Assembly (NCBI GenBank): GCA_964017045.1
Contig: OZ024807.1
Coordinates: 7,979,481-8,043,480 of the forward strand
DNA from: Omphiscola glabra
Taxonomy: Eukaryota; Mollusca; Gastropoda; Lymnaeidae
Reading direction: 5' to 3'
DNA: 64,000 nt
The notes below the pieces were generated by a model, which saw only the letters and a program-made list of their open reading frames with translations, was not told the DNA's origin and searched no databases. Made by a program: the position numbers and the translations under genes. Below are positions 35,800 to 48,977 of this stretch, one piece after another (within the stretch, counting starts at the first letter, position 1; the number at the start of each line of letters is the position of its first letter).

Positions 35800-36521
35800 C
35801 AAAATCACGAAAATTGGATTGTGTTAGACAATTCAATTAAATTCAACTATTTGTTCCAACCATCATTATTTATTACTGTTAATAAAAATCTTACCGAAAT
35901 TGGGAACTATATATGTATATATTTTTTTAAGAAGCTTTGTATCAAAGAAATTTCAAAGACAACGCGGTATACACTTTGTGTAAATGTATGTACAGTGAAA
36001 CTTTCAAATCGAAAATTCAAAAGAATTGGATTAATTTGCAGAAAAAATATGATATATTCTTTAAAAATATAAGTGTTAATTCATTGAAAAGATTCAAACA
36101 AGAAATACCTTTAAAAAATTGTGTCATCATTAAAATTATTCAAAGTCACAGCATTTTAAATCCATTTAAATAGGAAATATTTAAATGCATGGTTTCATGG
36201 TTTCTGTTTAGTTTGTAATTTTTTAATTATTATTGTTATTATTTTTCTACAAAGAGGACATGATTGAAATAGAGTAAATTTAATCTAAAATGCGAAGGGA
36301 AAGAGTTTTAAAGTCGATGAAATGTTATCGGAGATTACAAAAGTTGTAGTAAAGAAAATGCGTAGACTGATAACCAAATGAGTGGCAGAGGAAACGTCAG
36401 TCGGAAATATAATATTTAAAAGTGAAATCACAACTTAAATTTACGTTTGGATTTCATTGCAAAATATGCGGATTTTTTAACGAGAGCCAGCGTAGAAAGC
36501 GTGCCTTATTTTCAGTTCTAT

Positions 36522-36935
36522 ATACTTTGATAGAAAACTTTGTCCTATATTTGATAGTGAAATGTGTTCTATATTTGATAGAAAGCTTTGTTATATATGT
36601 GATAGAAAACGTTGTTCTAAATTTGATAGGAAACTTTGTTCTATATTTGATAGAAAACTTTATTCTAAATTTGATAGGAAACTTTGTTCTAAACATGACA
36701 GAAAACTTTGTTCTATATTTAATAGAAAACTTTATTCTAAATTTGATAGGAAACTTTGTTCTAAACATGACAGAAAACTTTGTTCTATATTTAATAGAAA
36801 ACGTTGTTCTATATTTGATAGGAAACTTTGTTCTATATTTGATAGGCAACTTTGTTCTATATTTGATAGAGAACTTTGTTCTATCTTTGATAGGAAACGT
36901 TGTTCTGTATTTGATAGAGAACTTTCTTCAGGCAC
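36522..36935. repeat. 24-bp minisatellite, about 17 units
   Basis: Units of AAACTTTGTTCTATATTTGA plus TAGA/TAGG. Since 24 is divisible by three, octapeptide frames stay open on both strands. One block including AAACATGACAG is duplicated (about 36660-36720 and 36735-36795). Confidence 0.9.
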
Positions 36936-37260
36936 GATGACATGCAAGTGATTTCGAAACTTGAATGACGTGAAGAAAATCCCCGGACAGAGTCGATGCT
37001 GGAAAACTTAGAAAGAAGAATTCCTCCAGAAGAGCACTTCATATTCAAACGGTTTCTGATAATCAAGAATTGTTATTATAATAATTGTTTCAATCTTTCA
37101 TTAATTCTTTATTAACGCCGATAAATAACGCTTTTTGTCCATAGTGAGGTTGAAGACTGTATTTAACATGGTACCAAGCTAAACTCTCATAAATGAAGGG
37201 ATTCGTTTCAGTCTACGTGTGAATGAAATAGGACAAAGTCGTTGGACGCTTGAATCAAAC

Positions 37261-37393
37261 GACAGGACCATAACAGAAGAACGCTTCGTCTAAGACGGGA
37301 CAATAAGAGAAGAACATTTCGGCTACGACAGGACAATAAGAGAAGAACATTTGGGCTGTAAGACAGGACAATAAGAGAAGAACATTTCGTCTA
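37261..37393. repeat. 33-bp tandem repeat, four units
   Basis: Each unit has GACAGGACAATAAGAGAAGA then ACATTTCGTCTAA with variants. Confidence 0.85.
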
Positions 37394-37589
37394 AGAGCCT
37401 CTCCTAAGCAGACGGGACAGATAAAAGTACGACAAGAAATAGAGACGAGTTTTTTTAAAAAAAACAAAAAAAAAAGTGTTCGCCCTTGTTATTGCCGCCA
37501 CTAAACTATAAACAAAATAAGAATTGACACTGGATTAGCCAAGGCCATCATGTACAGGAAACACGTTCTATCTCTAACTCTTCTTTTCT

Positions 37590-37647
37590 CTCTCTTTCAC
37601 TCCCTCTCTTCTTTCTCGATTTACATATCTCTCACTCTTTTCCTCTT

Positions 37648-37688
<41 letters not shown>

Positions 37689-37700
37689 CTTTCTCTATTG
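37590..37700. repeat. (CT)n microsatellite
   Basis: Perfect (TC)n from about 37650 to 37684 within a longer pyrimidine tract. Confidence 0.9.
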
Positions 37701-38329
37701 CAAGTTGTTGCTTTAAGCACCGAATTCAACAGACACTATAAGCGCAATGGAATAATATTTGGAACTCTCTGGTCTTCAATGGAAATAATTTTCATTTTTT
37801 CAGCTCTGACACGGTGCAAAAAAAATGTGTTTGCAACGCCCTGCGACATTTACGTCGATAGTCGATGAAATCCCGATATTTATCTAGCATTTTTTATCAC
37901 TAATATTATTATGTCAAGATCTGTTAGTTAATGAAGTATGCACATGATGGAATTATACGCTAAAATATGTGAAAAACGAAGAAGATATCGGCAAACAATC
38001 ACCTTCAACTCATTAGATATTTGCCTGGAGCAAAGCAAAACTATTTTGTAATTAAATTATTGTGTAATGAAAATAAGGTTTTTTTTTGGCAATTGTAAGA
38101 GCCATAATAAAGAACTTGATTTATAAGTTACAGTATAAATTGTAACTTTCAACTTACAACAAGCAAAGAGAAGGGACGGGGACACGGACATGAAGTAGTG
38201 TCCCTTTGCTGACTTGAGTTTGTGTACGACGGAAAGACTGATATTGACTGTCAACTTTGGCAATGGCGAAAACATTTGAACAAATTATTGCACTTTTTAC
38301 GAGCAGACTCGATATCTGTTGTTGAATTG

Positions 38330-38665
38330 ATCAGTTAGACACATCGGAGCTGGGGAAATTATGCATTCAGTTAGTTAGACACATTGGAGCTGGGGAAATT
38401 ATGCATTCAGTTAGTTAGACACATCGGAGCTGGGGCAATTATGCATTCAGTTAGTTAGACACATCGAAGCTGGGGCAATTATGCATTCAGTTAGTTAGAC
38501 ACATCGGAGCTGGGGAAATTATGCATTCAGTTAGTTAGACACCGGAGCTGGGGAAATTATGCAATTATTTAGATACATTGGAGTCGAGGCAATTATTCAA
38601 TATGTTATTTAGACACATCAGAGATGGGTCAGTTATGCAATTAGTTAGTTGTACACAACAGAATT
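38330..38665. repeat. 40-bp tandem repeat, about 8 units
   Basis: The units have AGTTAGTTAGACACATCGGA then GCTGGGGAAATTATGCATTC. The first five are nearly identical and the later ones decay. The same family is in copy P2 at 42660-42875. Confidence 0.9.
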
Positions 38666-39589
38666 GGGGCAAGTATGTATTTTTAGACCCGGCTTAAATT
38701 ATACTCCATCATTATTTGTTAACGAAATCGATATATAAATTTTAAAAAATTAAAGAAACATTAAAACTTGGAAGGAAAATGCATCAAGGAAACGAAATGA
38801 TTACATAATTACAAACAGAGTAACATGTTGAATGTAAAGAAAGAACTTGAATATTATCAATTTAAACTCATTCATATTTTACTTGACCAAATTTGGCTTC
38901 GTTTTAAGAAAATGACAATTTAAATTTTTTGCAATATTGTCGTTGGTTTTTACTCTTGCAGTTCAACGACATTTTGCACACAAAAAATAAATAGACATTT
39001 CTACTTACGGAACACAGTTCAAACGTAGAGATCTGAACCAGATGTAATATGTTACCCGATCATACATTGGCGATTGTGTTTGGCTGTTGACCTATTTGTT
39101 CAACGTAAATAATGCCCACATAACAGGGGGAGACGTCACATTTTTTTTAAGAGCAAGAACGCACGCCTTCTGTTCAGATGTCAGCTAGTTAAGACAGCCA
39201 GGGTCAGAACAATAGATCAATAGTAGATAACCCTTACCAGCAAAATCCGAACAGTTATCTAGAATGGGCTCAGCGTAGAACTTCGTTTGTTTTTTTTCTA
39301 AGATAACAAAATGTAACGAGGAAAACATATTAACTACAGCGTAGCTAATACTAGCTTATTTTAAATGTCGTTATCATTATCCAGAAATGTTAATATAATC
39401 TTCCTAATAAGTGCAATATTTGATTGAATTATCACAACTGTGCCGTATTTGATGGTCATATTTGATCGAATTATCATAAGTGAGGCCATTTCTATCAGTC
39501 ACTGAAATACACCACCACACATAACTATGACATTGTATTACAATCGCAGGAACAAAGACAACATTGGAACAATTGAATTATTTAATATT
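38666..39589. other. Non-coding part of duplication P
   Basis: Diverged match to 42876-43640. No gene. Confidence 0.5.
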
Positions 39590-40118
39590 GAAACAACTAA
39601 ATACGTTGACATTGGAAGAACTGATTAAGTTGACCTTGGAAGAACTGATTAAGTTGACATTGGAAGAACTGATTAAGTTGACATTGGAAGAACTGATTAA
39701 GTTGACCTTGGAAGAACTGATTAAGTTGACCTTGGAAGAACTGATTAAGTTGACATTGGAAGAACTGATTAAGTTGACATTGGAAGAACTGATTAAAGTG
39801 ACATTGGAAGAACTGATTAAGTTGACATTGGAAGAACTGATTAAGTTGACCTTGGAAGAACTGATTAAGTTGACATTGGAAGAACTGATTAAGTTGACCT
39901 TGGAAGAACTGATTAAGTTGACATTGGAAGAGCTGATTAAGTTGACATTGGAAGAACTGATTAAGTTGACATTGGAAGAACTGATTAAGTTGACCTTGGA
40001 AGAACTGATTAAGTTGACACTGGAAGAACTGAATACGTTGACATTGGAAGAACTGATTAAGTTGACATTGGAAGAACTGATTAAGTTGACATTGGAAGAA
40101 CTGAATACGTTGACTGTC
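39590..40118. repeat. 24-bp minisatellite, about 22 units, open on both strands
   Basis: The unit TTGACATTGGAAGAACTGAT plus TAAG encodes LTLEELIK on the plus strand. The frame stays open from 39564 to 40319 (251 codons), and two minus-strand frames are also open. Units are highly homogeneous (C/A at one position, a few GAATACG variants). Nothing around it (splice sites, start context, paralogue P2) supports a protein, so I call it a repeat. Confidence 0.9.
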
Positions 40119-40555
40119 ACAAATGACTGGGTTGGGATTGAAATATGGCGCGCCATTGATATTCATATAACTTATAATCAGTTTTGTTCGGGACTTCCCC
40201 ATATGTGGCACCACATTTATTTAATGAAAAACGTGCTGTGGTGCTGGGGTGCGATTTCCGGGGGAAGTGAGGAATGTTTTGGGGGAGAGCTTATGGAGGT
40301 TGAGATTAATGGAGGTTAACGTTGCGTTTGAAAGTTGAAGAAACATTACTAGACTATATTAATCTATCAATACATTCTTTTGTTTACAATAGTTAATAAG
40401 GAATTCCTTGGTTATTCATTAACGTCTGTGTTGTCTTCGTTAAAAATCCTCAACGTCTGGATACTGAACTTTCACAGAGAGGTACAGCCTCGCACTAATA
40501 AACACCAATATTACTTGGTACGCGAAGTGCCATACCTTAGAAGATCTCATTCTGT
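40119..40555. other. Unique spacer between two related arrays
   Basis: Separates two arrays of the same 24-bp family. No element or gene recognised. Confidence 0.5.
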
Positions 40556-41717
40556 GACATCTTGGAAGAACTGAATACGTTGACATTGGAAGAACTGATT
40601 AAGTTGACATTGGAAGAACTGAATACGTTGACATTGGAAGAACTGATTAAGTTGACATTTGAAGAACTGAATACGTTGACATTGGAAGAACTTAATAAGT
40701 TGACATTGGAAGAACTGAATAAGTTGACATTGGAACAACTGACTAAGTTGATATTGGAACAACTGAATATGTTGACATTGGAAGAACTGAATAATTTGAC
40801 ATTGGAAGAACTGAATACGTTGACATTAAATCAACTGAATAAGTTGACATTAAAACATCAACTGAACCAGGTGACATTAGAACAACTGAATAAGATGACA
40901 TTAAAACATCAACTAAACCAGGTGACATTGGAACAACTGAATAAGATGACATTAAAACATCAACTGAACCAGGTGACATTGGAACAACTGAATAAGATGA
41001 CATTAAAACATCAACTGAACCAGGTGACATTGGAACAACTGAATAAGATGACATTAAAACATCAACTGAACCAGGTGAAATTGGAACAACTGAATAAGAT
41101 GACATTAAAACATCAACTGAACCAGGTGACATTGGAACAACTGAATAAGATGACATTGAAACATCAACTGAACCAGGTGACATTGGAACAACTGAATAAG
41201 ATGACATTAAAACATCAACTGAACCAGGTGACATTGGAACAACTGAATAAGATGACATTAAAACATCAACTGAACCAGGTGACATTGGAACAACTGAATA
41301 AGGTGACATTAAAACATCAACTGAACCAGGTGACATTGGAACAACTGAATAAGATGACATTAAAACATCAACTGAACCAGGTGACATTGGAACAACTGAA
41401 TAAGATGACATTGGAACAACTGAATAAGATGACATTGGAACAACTGAATAAGATGACATTGGAACAACTGAATAAGATGACATTGAAACAACTGAATAAG
41501 ATGACATTGAAACAACTGAATAAGATGACATTGGAACAACTGAATAAGATGACATTAGAACAACTGAATAAGATGACATTGAAAAAACTGAATAAGATGA
41601 CATTGAAACAACTGAATAAGATGACATTGGAACAACTGAATAAGATGACATTGAAACAACTGAATAAGATGACATTGAAACAACTGAATAAGATGACATT
41701 GGAACGAATAAATAACG
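40556..41717. repeat. 24-bp and 51-bp hierarchical minisatellite
   Basis: It begins with about 11 units of the 24-bp family (LTLEELNT type). It then switches to about eleven units of a 51-bp compound repeat (MTLKHQLNQVTLEQLNK), and returns to about thirteen 24-bp units (MTLEQLNK). The 51-bp unit looks like two 24-bp units with a 3-bp gain, so the plus frame stays open for 396 codons from 40562 to 41752. Confidence 0.92.
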
Positions 41718-42014
41718 TTGACGTTTTGGTATCTATTAAGTGCTTGGATTAGTATGTGTTGCTCACATTTTGAAGTTGTAAACATATATTATGGTTATGG
41801 CATACCCGTGTTATTACTTGTTGTGCTCTCACGGCGATCGAGCAATTATTACTTTATTGAAAGATTTCATCAATGTCCGTACGACCTTGGCGAGATATTT
41901 ATGCTCCTCGTCTCTGAGATTCATTGAAAAGCCAATAAAACAACAAAATGTTTGTCTCCGATGTTGCCTCTCGATAAAATGTTCTGTGTGGCATTTGATA
42001 ATTGCTAACTAACC

Positions 42015-43750
42015 TTTCTTTCTCGATTTCTCTCTCTCACTCACGTCCTCTTTCTTGTTGACTCTGACTCTCTTCACTTCTCGTTTTCTCTCTCTCTCTC
42101 TCACTCTCTCTATCTCTCATTTTCAGTCTCGATTACTCTCATTATTTCCCTTTTCCCCCTCCCTGTCTCTCTCTTTCTATCTTTTGAGCAGTTGTTTTGA
42201 GCACCCTATTTCAAAGGCAATATAAGTGAAAAATCCAATTATATTGAGAGCCCTCTGGTCTTCAATGGAAATTCGCTGGGGGTTTTTAATCGACTGTGAC
42301 ACGAAGCAAAGCACAATTTGCAACGCCCTGTGTCATTTATGTCATTTCCTGTTGACATACCGATATTTATATAACATTTTTTTTATCACTAATATGGCAA
42401 TGTCACTCAAGGGCTGCTATTCATAAGAAGTGTGTTTACAATGGAATTGCAATCTTAAATATGTCAAAACGAAGAAAAAAATTTTTTTAAATAATCGCAT
42501 TAAATGTATTAAATTTTAGCCTTGAGCAAAGCAAATATATTCTTTGATTCAAATATTGCGCAACTAAAAAAAATAATGTTTTTATTTAGAAATAGAAACA
42601 GTTGGAGAGTGGGGGGGGGGGGTGGAATGAAGGAATGTATTTCATTTTTACGCTCAAAACTAATATCTGGTGTTAAAGTATCAGTAAGTTAGACACATCT
42701 GAGCTCGGGCAATTATGCAATTAAAAATAGACACATTGGAGTTGGGGCAATAATGCAGTTAGTTAGACACATCGGAGTTGGGGCAATTATGCAAATTAGT
42801 TAGAAACATCTGAGTTGGGGCACTTATGCAAATTAGTTAGACACATCTGAGTTGGAACAATTATGCAAATCAATTATTTGTTAACGAGATCCATATATAA
42901 ATACATTTTTTCCCCAAGAAACGATAAAACTAGTGGAGTCAAATGCGATAACAGAAACGTTATCATTTTTTTTTAATTGCGAAAAGAATAGTGTACTATG
43001 TTGATGCAAAGACGCTACTTTCAAATTATCGATTTAAATTCATCAAAAGTTTGACGCGAGGAAATTACAAGATTGTATTGAGAAACGGATAAGTTGAATT
43101 TCCTAACATTCGTTCGTTTTTACAGACACAGTTAATCAAAACTTCGCAAAATAAAAAAAAATTCAATTTACGGAAGACAATTAAGACGGAGAAATCTGAA
43201 CCAGGTGTAACAATGTTTGCTCGATTATACATTGGCGATTGTGTATGGTTACTAACCTGACCTATTTGGTCAACGCACATAAGGTCCAAATATTAATCGA
43301 GGGTAAGCGCAGAAAGCTCATGCTTTTTGTTGACATTTCAGTGATTTAACAAAACAAATAATGTTTGAAAAATAAATCAATATGAAGCGATCCCTTATCA
43401 ACATAACTCAAAGAGGTATTTGGAACGATCTCATATTAGAAATAATTTTTTTTTTCTAATAATAAAAATACAGATAATGAAATTGTAGTAAGCTAACATT
43501 AGCTTATGTTGTATGTCTGAATTAATTTGTGTAAGAAATTTGATGGAATTATCATAAGTGGTACCATTTTTAGTAGTCACTGGAACCAAACGCGGCATAT
43601 AGCATGCCATTATAGTCCAGTAGCATGATGAAAGATGCTTTTGATACAACTGAATACGCTGACATTCAAACAATTATTAAGTGCTTGGATTAGTTTGTGT
43701 AGCTCACATTTTGACGTTGTAAAAATTGATTAAGCTGACATTGTAACTAC
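42015..43750. repeat. Segmental duplication P, copy 2
   Basis: Diverged paralogue of 37560-41760. Where copy 1 has more than 2 kb of arrays and spacer, this copy has one imperfect unit (about 43648-43672, CAACTGAATACGCTGACATT) before the shared AAGTGCTTGGATTAGT. Confidence 0.8.
42660..42875. repeat. 40-bp tandem repeat, about 5 units (P2)
   Basis: Same family as 38330-38665 (GTTAGACACATCGGAGTTGG). Fewer units and more divergence. Confidence 0.85.
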
Positions 43751-44095
43751 TGGATAAATTGCAATTGCAACACCTTAATAAGTTGACATTGTAGCAACTT
43801 AATGAGTTGCCAGTGTATCAACTAAACAAGTTGCCGTAGTAGCAACTGTATAAGTCGCCTTTATATCAACGGGGTATTTCGCCATAGAAGATCCCGAAAA
43901 TTTTGAAATTGTAAAAAATGAAAAAAATTTCCGCTAGAACAAACTGAATAAGTTGAAATACAAGCAACCGAATTAGTTGCCATTGAAACAACCGAATACG
44001 TTGTCATTGAAACAACAGAACAAAGAGCCTTTGGAACAACTGAATACGATGCCATTGCAAAAACTGAATGAGTTGCCATTGGAATGCGTAAATAA
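43690..44095. repeat. Old, degenerate 24-bp family array
   Basis: Units such as AAGTTGACATTGTAGCAACT and GTTGCCATTGAAACAAC with many changes. Related in wording to the P1 arrays but lying after, not before, the shared AAGTGCTTGGATTAGT landmark. Confidence 0.7.
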
Positions 44096-44434
44096 CTCAC
44101 CTACAACAGTACTCCAGCAAGTAAATGCGTACAACTACATACAAGAAAGAGAAAATTCAAACATAATTTAAATAATGGCGACTAAGTGAAGTGAAAAGCA
44201 AGCAGTTCTGAATAGCAAAAAAAAGTCTCAGAAAAGTCTTATGGTAGTTCTGCCCTAGGCGTGAAAAATTGAAGAGCTCGATTTCGGTGGTTATTATAGG
44301 CTACTTGGTCATCTTAACTGCGTATCACGACTTTAGTATTAGTTGGTAACAGATTTCAGATTCGTAAAATCGTTGATGCACAGACTAAACACAATTGACA
44401 AGATATGACGTTGATAGAGTTTGAGTGTTATTAT

Positions 44435-44610
44435 AAGACGAAATGGTGAAAGATGATATAATGAAATGGTGAATGGTGATATAATGAAATGGTGAATGAT
44501 GATATAATGAAATGGTGAATGGTGATATAATGAAATGTTGAATGATGATACAATGAAACGCTGTATGATTTAATGAAATAATCTGGTATGATATAATGTA
44601 ATAGCTTTAT
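44435..44610. repeat. 23-bp tandem repeat, about 7 units
   Basis: Units of GAAATGGTGAATGATGATAT plus AAT, decaying toward the right. Confidence 0.85.
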
Positions 44611-44984
44611 GATGATTATAATACTTGAGAACATATTCCCAACACTTTACAAGCCATGGCGCCGCTTATGCATCCTCGTTTTCCCAAGACGCCCCTTGTC
44701 AGAATTCTAACTAAACAATATTGTGTTTACTTCGGGGCCACCTGTTAGAAATCCCCCGACTCCCCAGGGCGCCGGGGCGAACAGTTTTGGGATCCTCTGC
44801 ATAAAAGTGAACGCAAAAATAATGTACCGGTATTTGAACAACAATGAGAAAATAAATACCCTAACTAAAAGCTTTAAAAGTGTATTCTTAAAGTCTACGT
44901 CTTTACTCACAACATCATGTGTCCGTGTGTGTTTAAGATTGCTGCGATGTCATTTTACTTGCGGCTGCATTAGCATGTCAGCGA
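44611..44984. other. Short GC-richer segment, possible transposon relic
   Basis: About 44655-44790 is GC-richer than its surroundings (GGCGCCGCTTATGC, CCCAGGGCGCCGGGG). I do not recognise an element. Confidence 0.3.
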
Positions 44985-45235
44985 TCACCGCTCCTTGACA
45001 ATGTCTGCAAACACCACTCTTTGACCATGTCTGCAGTCACCGCTCCTTGACAATGTCTGCAACCCCCGCTCCTTGACCATGTCTGCAATCACCGCTCCTT
45101 GATCATGTCTGCAATCCCCGCTCCTTGACCTTGTCTGCAATCACTGCTCCTTGACTATGTCTGCAATCATCGCTCCTTGACCATGTCTGCAATTCCGCTC
45201 CTTGCCCATTTCTGCCATCACCACTCCTTGGCCAT
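44985..45235. repeat. 26-bp tandem repeat, about 10 units
   Basis: Units of TGACCATGTCTGCAATCACC plus GCTCCT with substitutions. Confidence 0.88.
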
Positions 45236-48200
45236 GTGTGTCCAAGAGAAATTGTTTTCTCTGCGATCAAATGTGTCTCTTGTTCATCTCTGTCAACCGT
45301 GTCGTTAAACATTGACCTTCGTTATGGCTCACTTCCAACTCACTCTTATTCCAAAATAAAATTCAGTGTTTATGGCAATACATCCTTTCAATGAAATCAC
45401 GTTTTTCGATAAAGATTTTACTTCTTTTTACCAAGAGATCTTCTCCTTTCCCCTCATAACATCCATTTTCCATAAACCATTGATATTCCATTTCTTAGTT
45501 CCATATCGACTCAAAGAATTGTAAATGTATTCATTGGCATCACAAGCGGAAATGATGAAAGACGTCATGATTTTGAGCTTGCTCTCTAAGTCACATCTAT
45601 TTTGAAATGTCTTTGTGTCTCTTTAACAGAATAGTATCCCTGGTTTCTATGGAGCTCATACGTTGATTCTTGGACAGACCGTAAACATGTGAAACGCGTG
45701 CTGTTTATGTGTATGAGACGTTAATAGGGTTACACTCTGAGGTCATAGTACAGCCGACGGTTAGCCACGACCCCGGTTCATTCGAGCCGTGTGACATACA
45801 AGACGTTTTCAGCTTTTATTAAGCACAGTTGTAATGCTGAAGTATTAGTCGCTTAAAATAAAACATATTCCTCTATTTGGGCAAGCCTTTGGCTTTAAGC
45901 CTTAGACAGTAGCCTCGTCTTAGATGGCTGAGTTACGAGTTCCAAAAACACAAGCATTGAGTTGAAGTGCCTTCTTCCAATTATACTTTTTTATGTTGGG
46001 TGATCCTGACACTGTGCCAGAAGTTCATCCCACACGGCTCCTTGTTGGTATCAGATTGTGTTGATAGACACATAGAATGTGTGCTGCTCCGGAGATTTTG
46101 TCATTTTAATTGACGGACATCAGTTGTTTCCTCCACGTTTTTATAATCGTGTTGTTGGTGAAATAATGTTAAATTTCAGATGAGCTATGAAGTGCACAAA
46201 CAGTTCGGTACTTGTAGCCAATCGTGCATTTTTTTCTTCCAGAAATTCTTTGATCCGTTGGTTATCTGTCCGTTGTGAAAACTGCAAAAAATTATCTCAT
46301 CATCTTGAGTTGTCCATTACACAAATGTAAACTTTTTATGAAATCCTTTCTGCTTGCCGAAACAATTATTTGTTAGCATTGTTCATGTTAGCATGACGTT
46401 TTAAATATGACTTTCATCCATCCTGACTATGTTTTGACAGTTCTCAAATCAACCAGCATTGCAGCATTTTCATCATATTCGCTGTAAAAAAATATATATA
46501 TATATATACAGATACACATATATTTAGTTTTAAAAATTACCAAAATTAATAATCGTACTGTTTTGCTCCAAAATAGGTGTTTTGTTATTCCCTGGTTAGA
46601 GAGTACCTTTAATGTTAGAGTACATCTGGTTGCAATCTCAAAAAGGTGAAATTTTATTTTATGAAATATTTAAGATTTAAAAAAAAAAAATTAGTTGTGA
46701 TATTTTAAAAATTATTCCAAACGTTTTAATAACTTGAAGTTATTTTACTTTAGACAAATGGCATGGGGCCAAACAAAAGCATTGCGACAATAAACCAATG
46801 ATATTTCATGTCAGATGTATGATCATTGCTTGTTTTAGCTTGAGTCACGAATATGGTTATAGAAAACTTACATACAACTCCCAGCTCGGTGCATACGTGG
46901 CAGAGTTGTTCAAATTCACATCTGTGAACTCGGGCATGGAGGCTAATATTCTGTTATTCCGGCTGATGTGATAAACATGTTAGTCTCCATAACATACACC
47001 GATGAACCCACGCAGTCAGACACTTCATGAAAATTTAGTTTTAAGTTGTTGTTTTTTATAATCCATCCGTTCTCGAAAACATCCATCGTCGGAGCATGCT
47101 CTTTCCTATATTTAAATATTAAAATAATGATGCTAGATTAAGCAGTATAAAGTGCCGTCAAATTTATTTTTTTTTTTTTTTTAGATAAGCACAACAACTT
47201 GCTTGACATATTCGAAATACATTTTAAACCACAATCTAAAAACAGCAGATGTAAGTTCCAACCAACATATCAATGGAGTGAGTTCAATGTAACTGCGCTG
47301 TAAGCTCTCTACGCTCCGCCCACATGGCCTCGATCTGACTGTGCCATAGCAATGACACACAGCAACGCCACCTAGGATCCGGATCCACTAAAGAGGTTCT
47401 CAAATAAAAAAAAGGTGAGCTCGTTGCGCTCTCTGATGGCAATATGAGACAAATAGGAGCTGTCCGCTCTTGACTTCGACCAACGGAACCCTGACAACGT
47501 AAAAAAACTTGTCAACATTTCATTTGTCTTTATTTGCAGACTAATCGACTCTTAATAACATCCCACAAATGTGTGAGCACGTCCCTCAGATCCTTTCTCC
47601 TGACCAGCTTTCAGGATTTCAACTCAGCTAACAAGCTATCACTTCAGACAACAAGCTTTCAACTCAGCTACCAAGCTATGAACTCAATAAAAAGATCCTA
47701 ACTTAGCTGACTAGCCATGTATACATTCAGCAAGCCATCATCTCAGCTAACGAGACAATCTATTTTCCAAGATTTAGAAATGATTACATTAATTTCAATC
47801 GAAGTTTTTAAAGCTGTCCTCTTTATATATGGGGGTTAAAAAAAGGGGGTGGGGGTTAGGTGTGAGATAAACTGCATTCACATATTTCATTAGATTCTAA
47901 AACACATACAATTACAGAACCTTCAATAGCCACAACAAGATATAGTTAACCAACCAGGATGCTGATTTGTTGTTGGTTCCCTCCACGCATTTTTTAAACC
48001 ATTAGGCCCATTGCTGCAGGAGGTGGCAAAAAGTTGGTGGGTCGGAGGTGGGGATGGGCGGGTGGGTCGGGTTACTTTATTTTGCATGAGATCATGAGAG
48101 AATCTTCTGGTCGTCCAGGCAATAAAATCAAAGACGTGCATGTGTGTGTGTGGGGGGGGGGGGGGGTGGGTGGGGGGATGTAGACACGAGGGTCCTAGGG

Positions 48201-48975
48201 TTTTTGTTGAAATGGCTATCAAGGGTGCTATCATTTTTACCTCACTTGTTTTTAATCTAAGGTTTCGTAATAAAAATTAAACGTACTAAAACTTACAAAA
48301 CACCACAAGAATAATAGCTAATCTTGTTTATTTTTAAATCCTTTATATTAACGTCGTTTTGGTTCGAGACAGGCTGGGTGGTGATCGCAAAATTTTCGGA
48401 GGGCTAACTGACTCACTTCCCGTCAGCCTATCGAGCTGCAACGTGACACATAGACTTGTGGCCGACGTCAACATATGAACTCAAATTTTCAGCTAAATCC
48501 CCAACCCCAGCCTCCAAAAGTTCCTTTTTTTTTAAAAAAAAGGGAAAGATGAAGGCAATATGATTCCCTCCGGTATCACAAAATAAAATTTCCGATAATA
48601 TCAATATCGCAGGTTCGTTTGGTGCGTAAAATTTTCGTTTGTTTTTCTGAAATAGTTGGTGAAATAAATCTGCGGTGTAAAAGCTGGTGTGTCGTTAGAA
48701 TATTATAATAGCTCAGAGGCGTGAACAAAATGTGCAGTTGCGAGCGTTTGGGTGTGTGTGTGTGGGGGGGGGGGGTGAAAACTAATTAAGATTCTATAAC
48801 GTGCGTTAATTGTATGCATGTTTTGTTCAATTTTCAGCCTCATCCCATTGCTTAATATTACTTTGTATATTGGATTGATAAGAACAGATACGATTTTAGG
48901 GTTTGTTTAATGCTATTTTAAATAATCTTATTGCGACACTACATGAAAAGTTTGAAAATGAAGTACATTGACTTT
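45236..48975. other. Long non-coding stretch with simple repeats
   Basis: It contains a TA run near 46491-46508, a T-run near 47165-47182, a degenerate array of about 20 bp built on CAAGCTATCAACTCAGCTAA (about 47625-47755), and GT/G-rich tracts near 48138-48178 and 48751-48776. No gene is supported. Confidence 0.5.
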
Positions 48976-48977
48976 AG

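Larger units (their letters stand above)
37560..41760. repeat. Segmental duplication P, copy 1
   Basis: Colinear with 42015-43750 in the following order: CT-rich microsatellite, GAGCA/GCAAGTTGTT motif, CCCTCTGG/CTCTCTGG TCTTCAATGG, a 40-bp array, TTATTTGTTAACGA, ACATTGGCGATTGTGT, and finally AAGTGCTTGGATTAGT. Copy 1 is longer because of the 24-bp arrays at 39590-40118 and 40556-41717 and the 440 bases between them. Confidence 0.82.
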
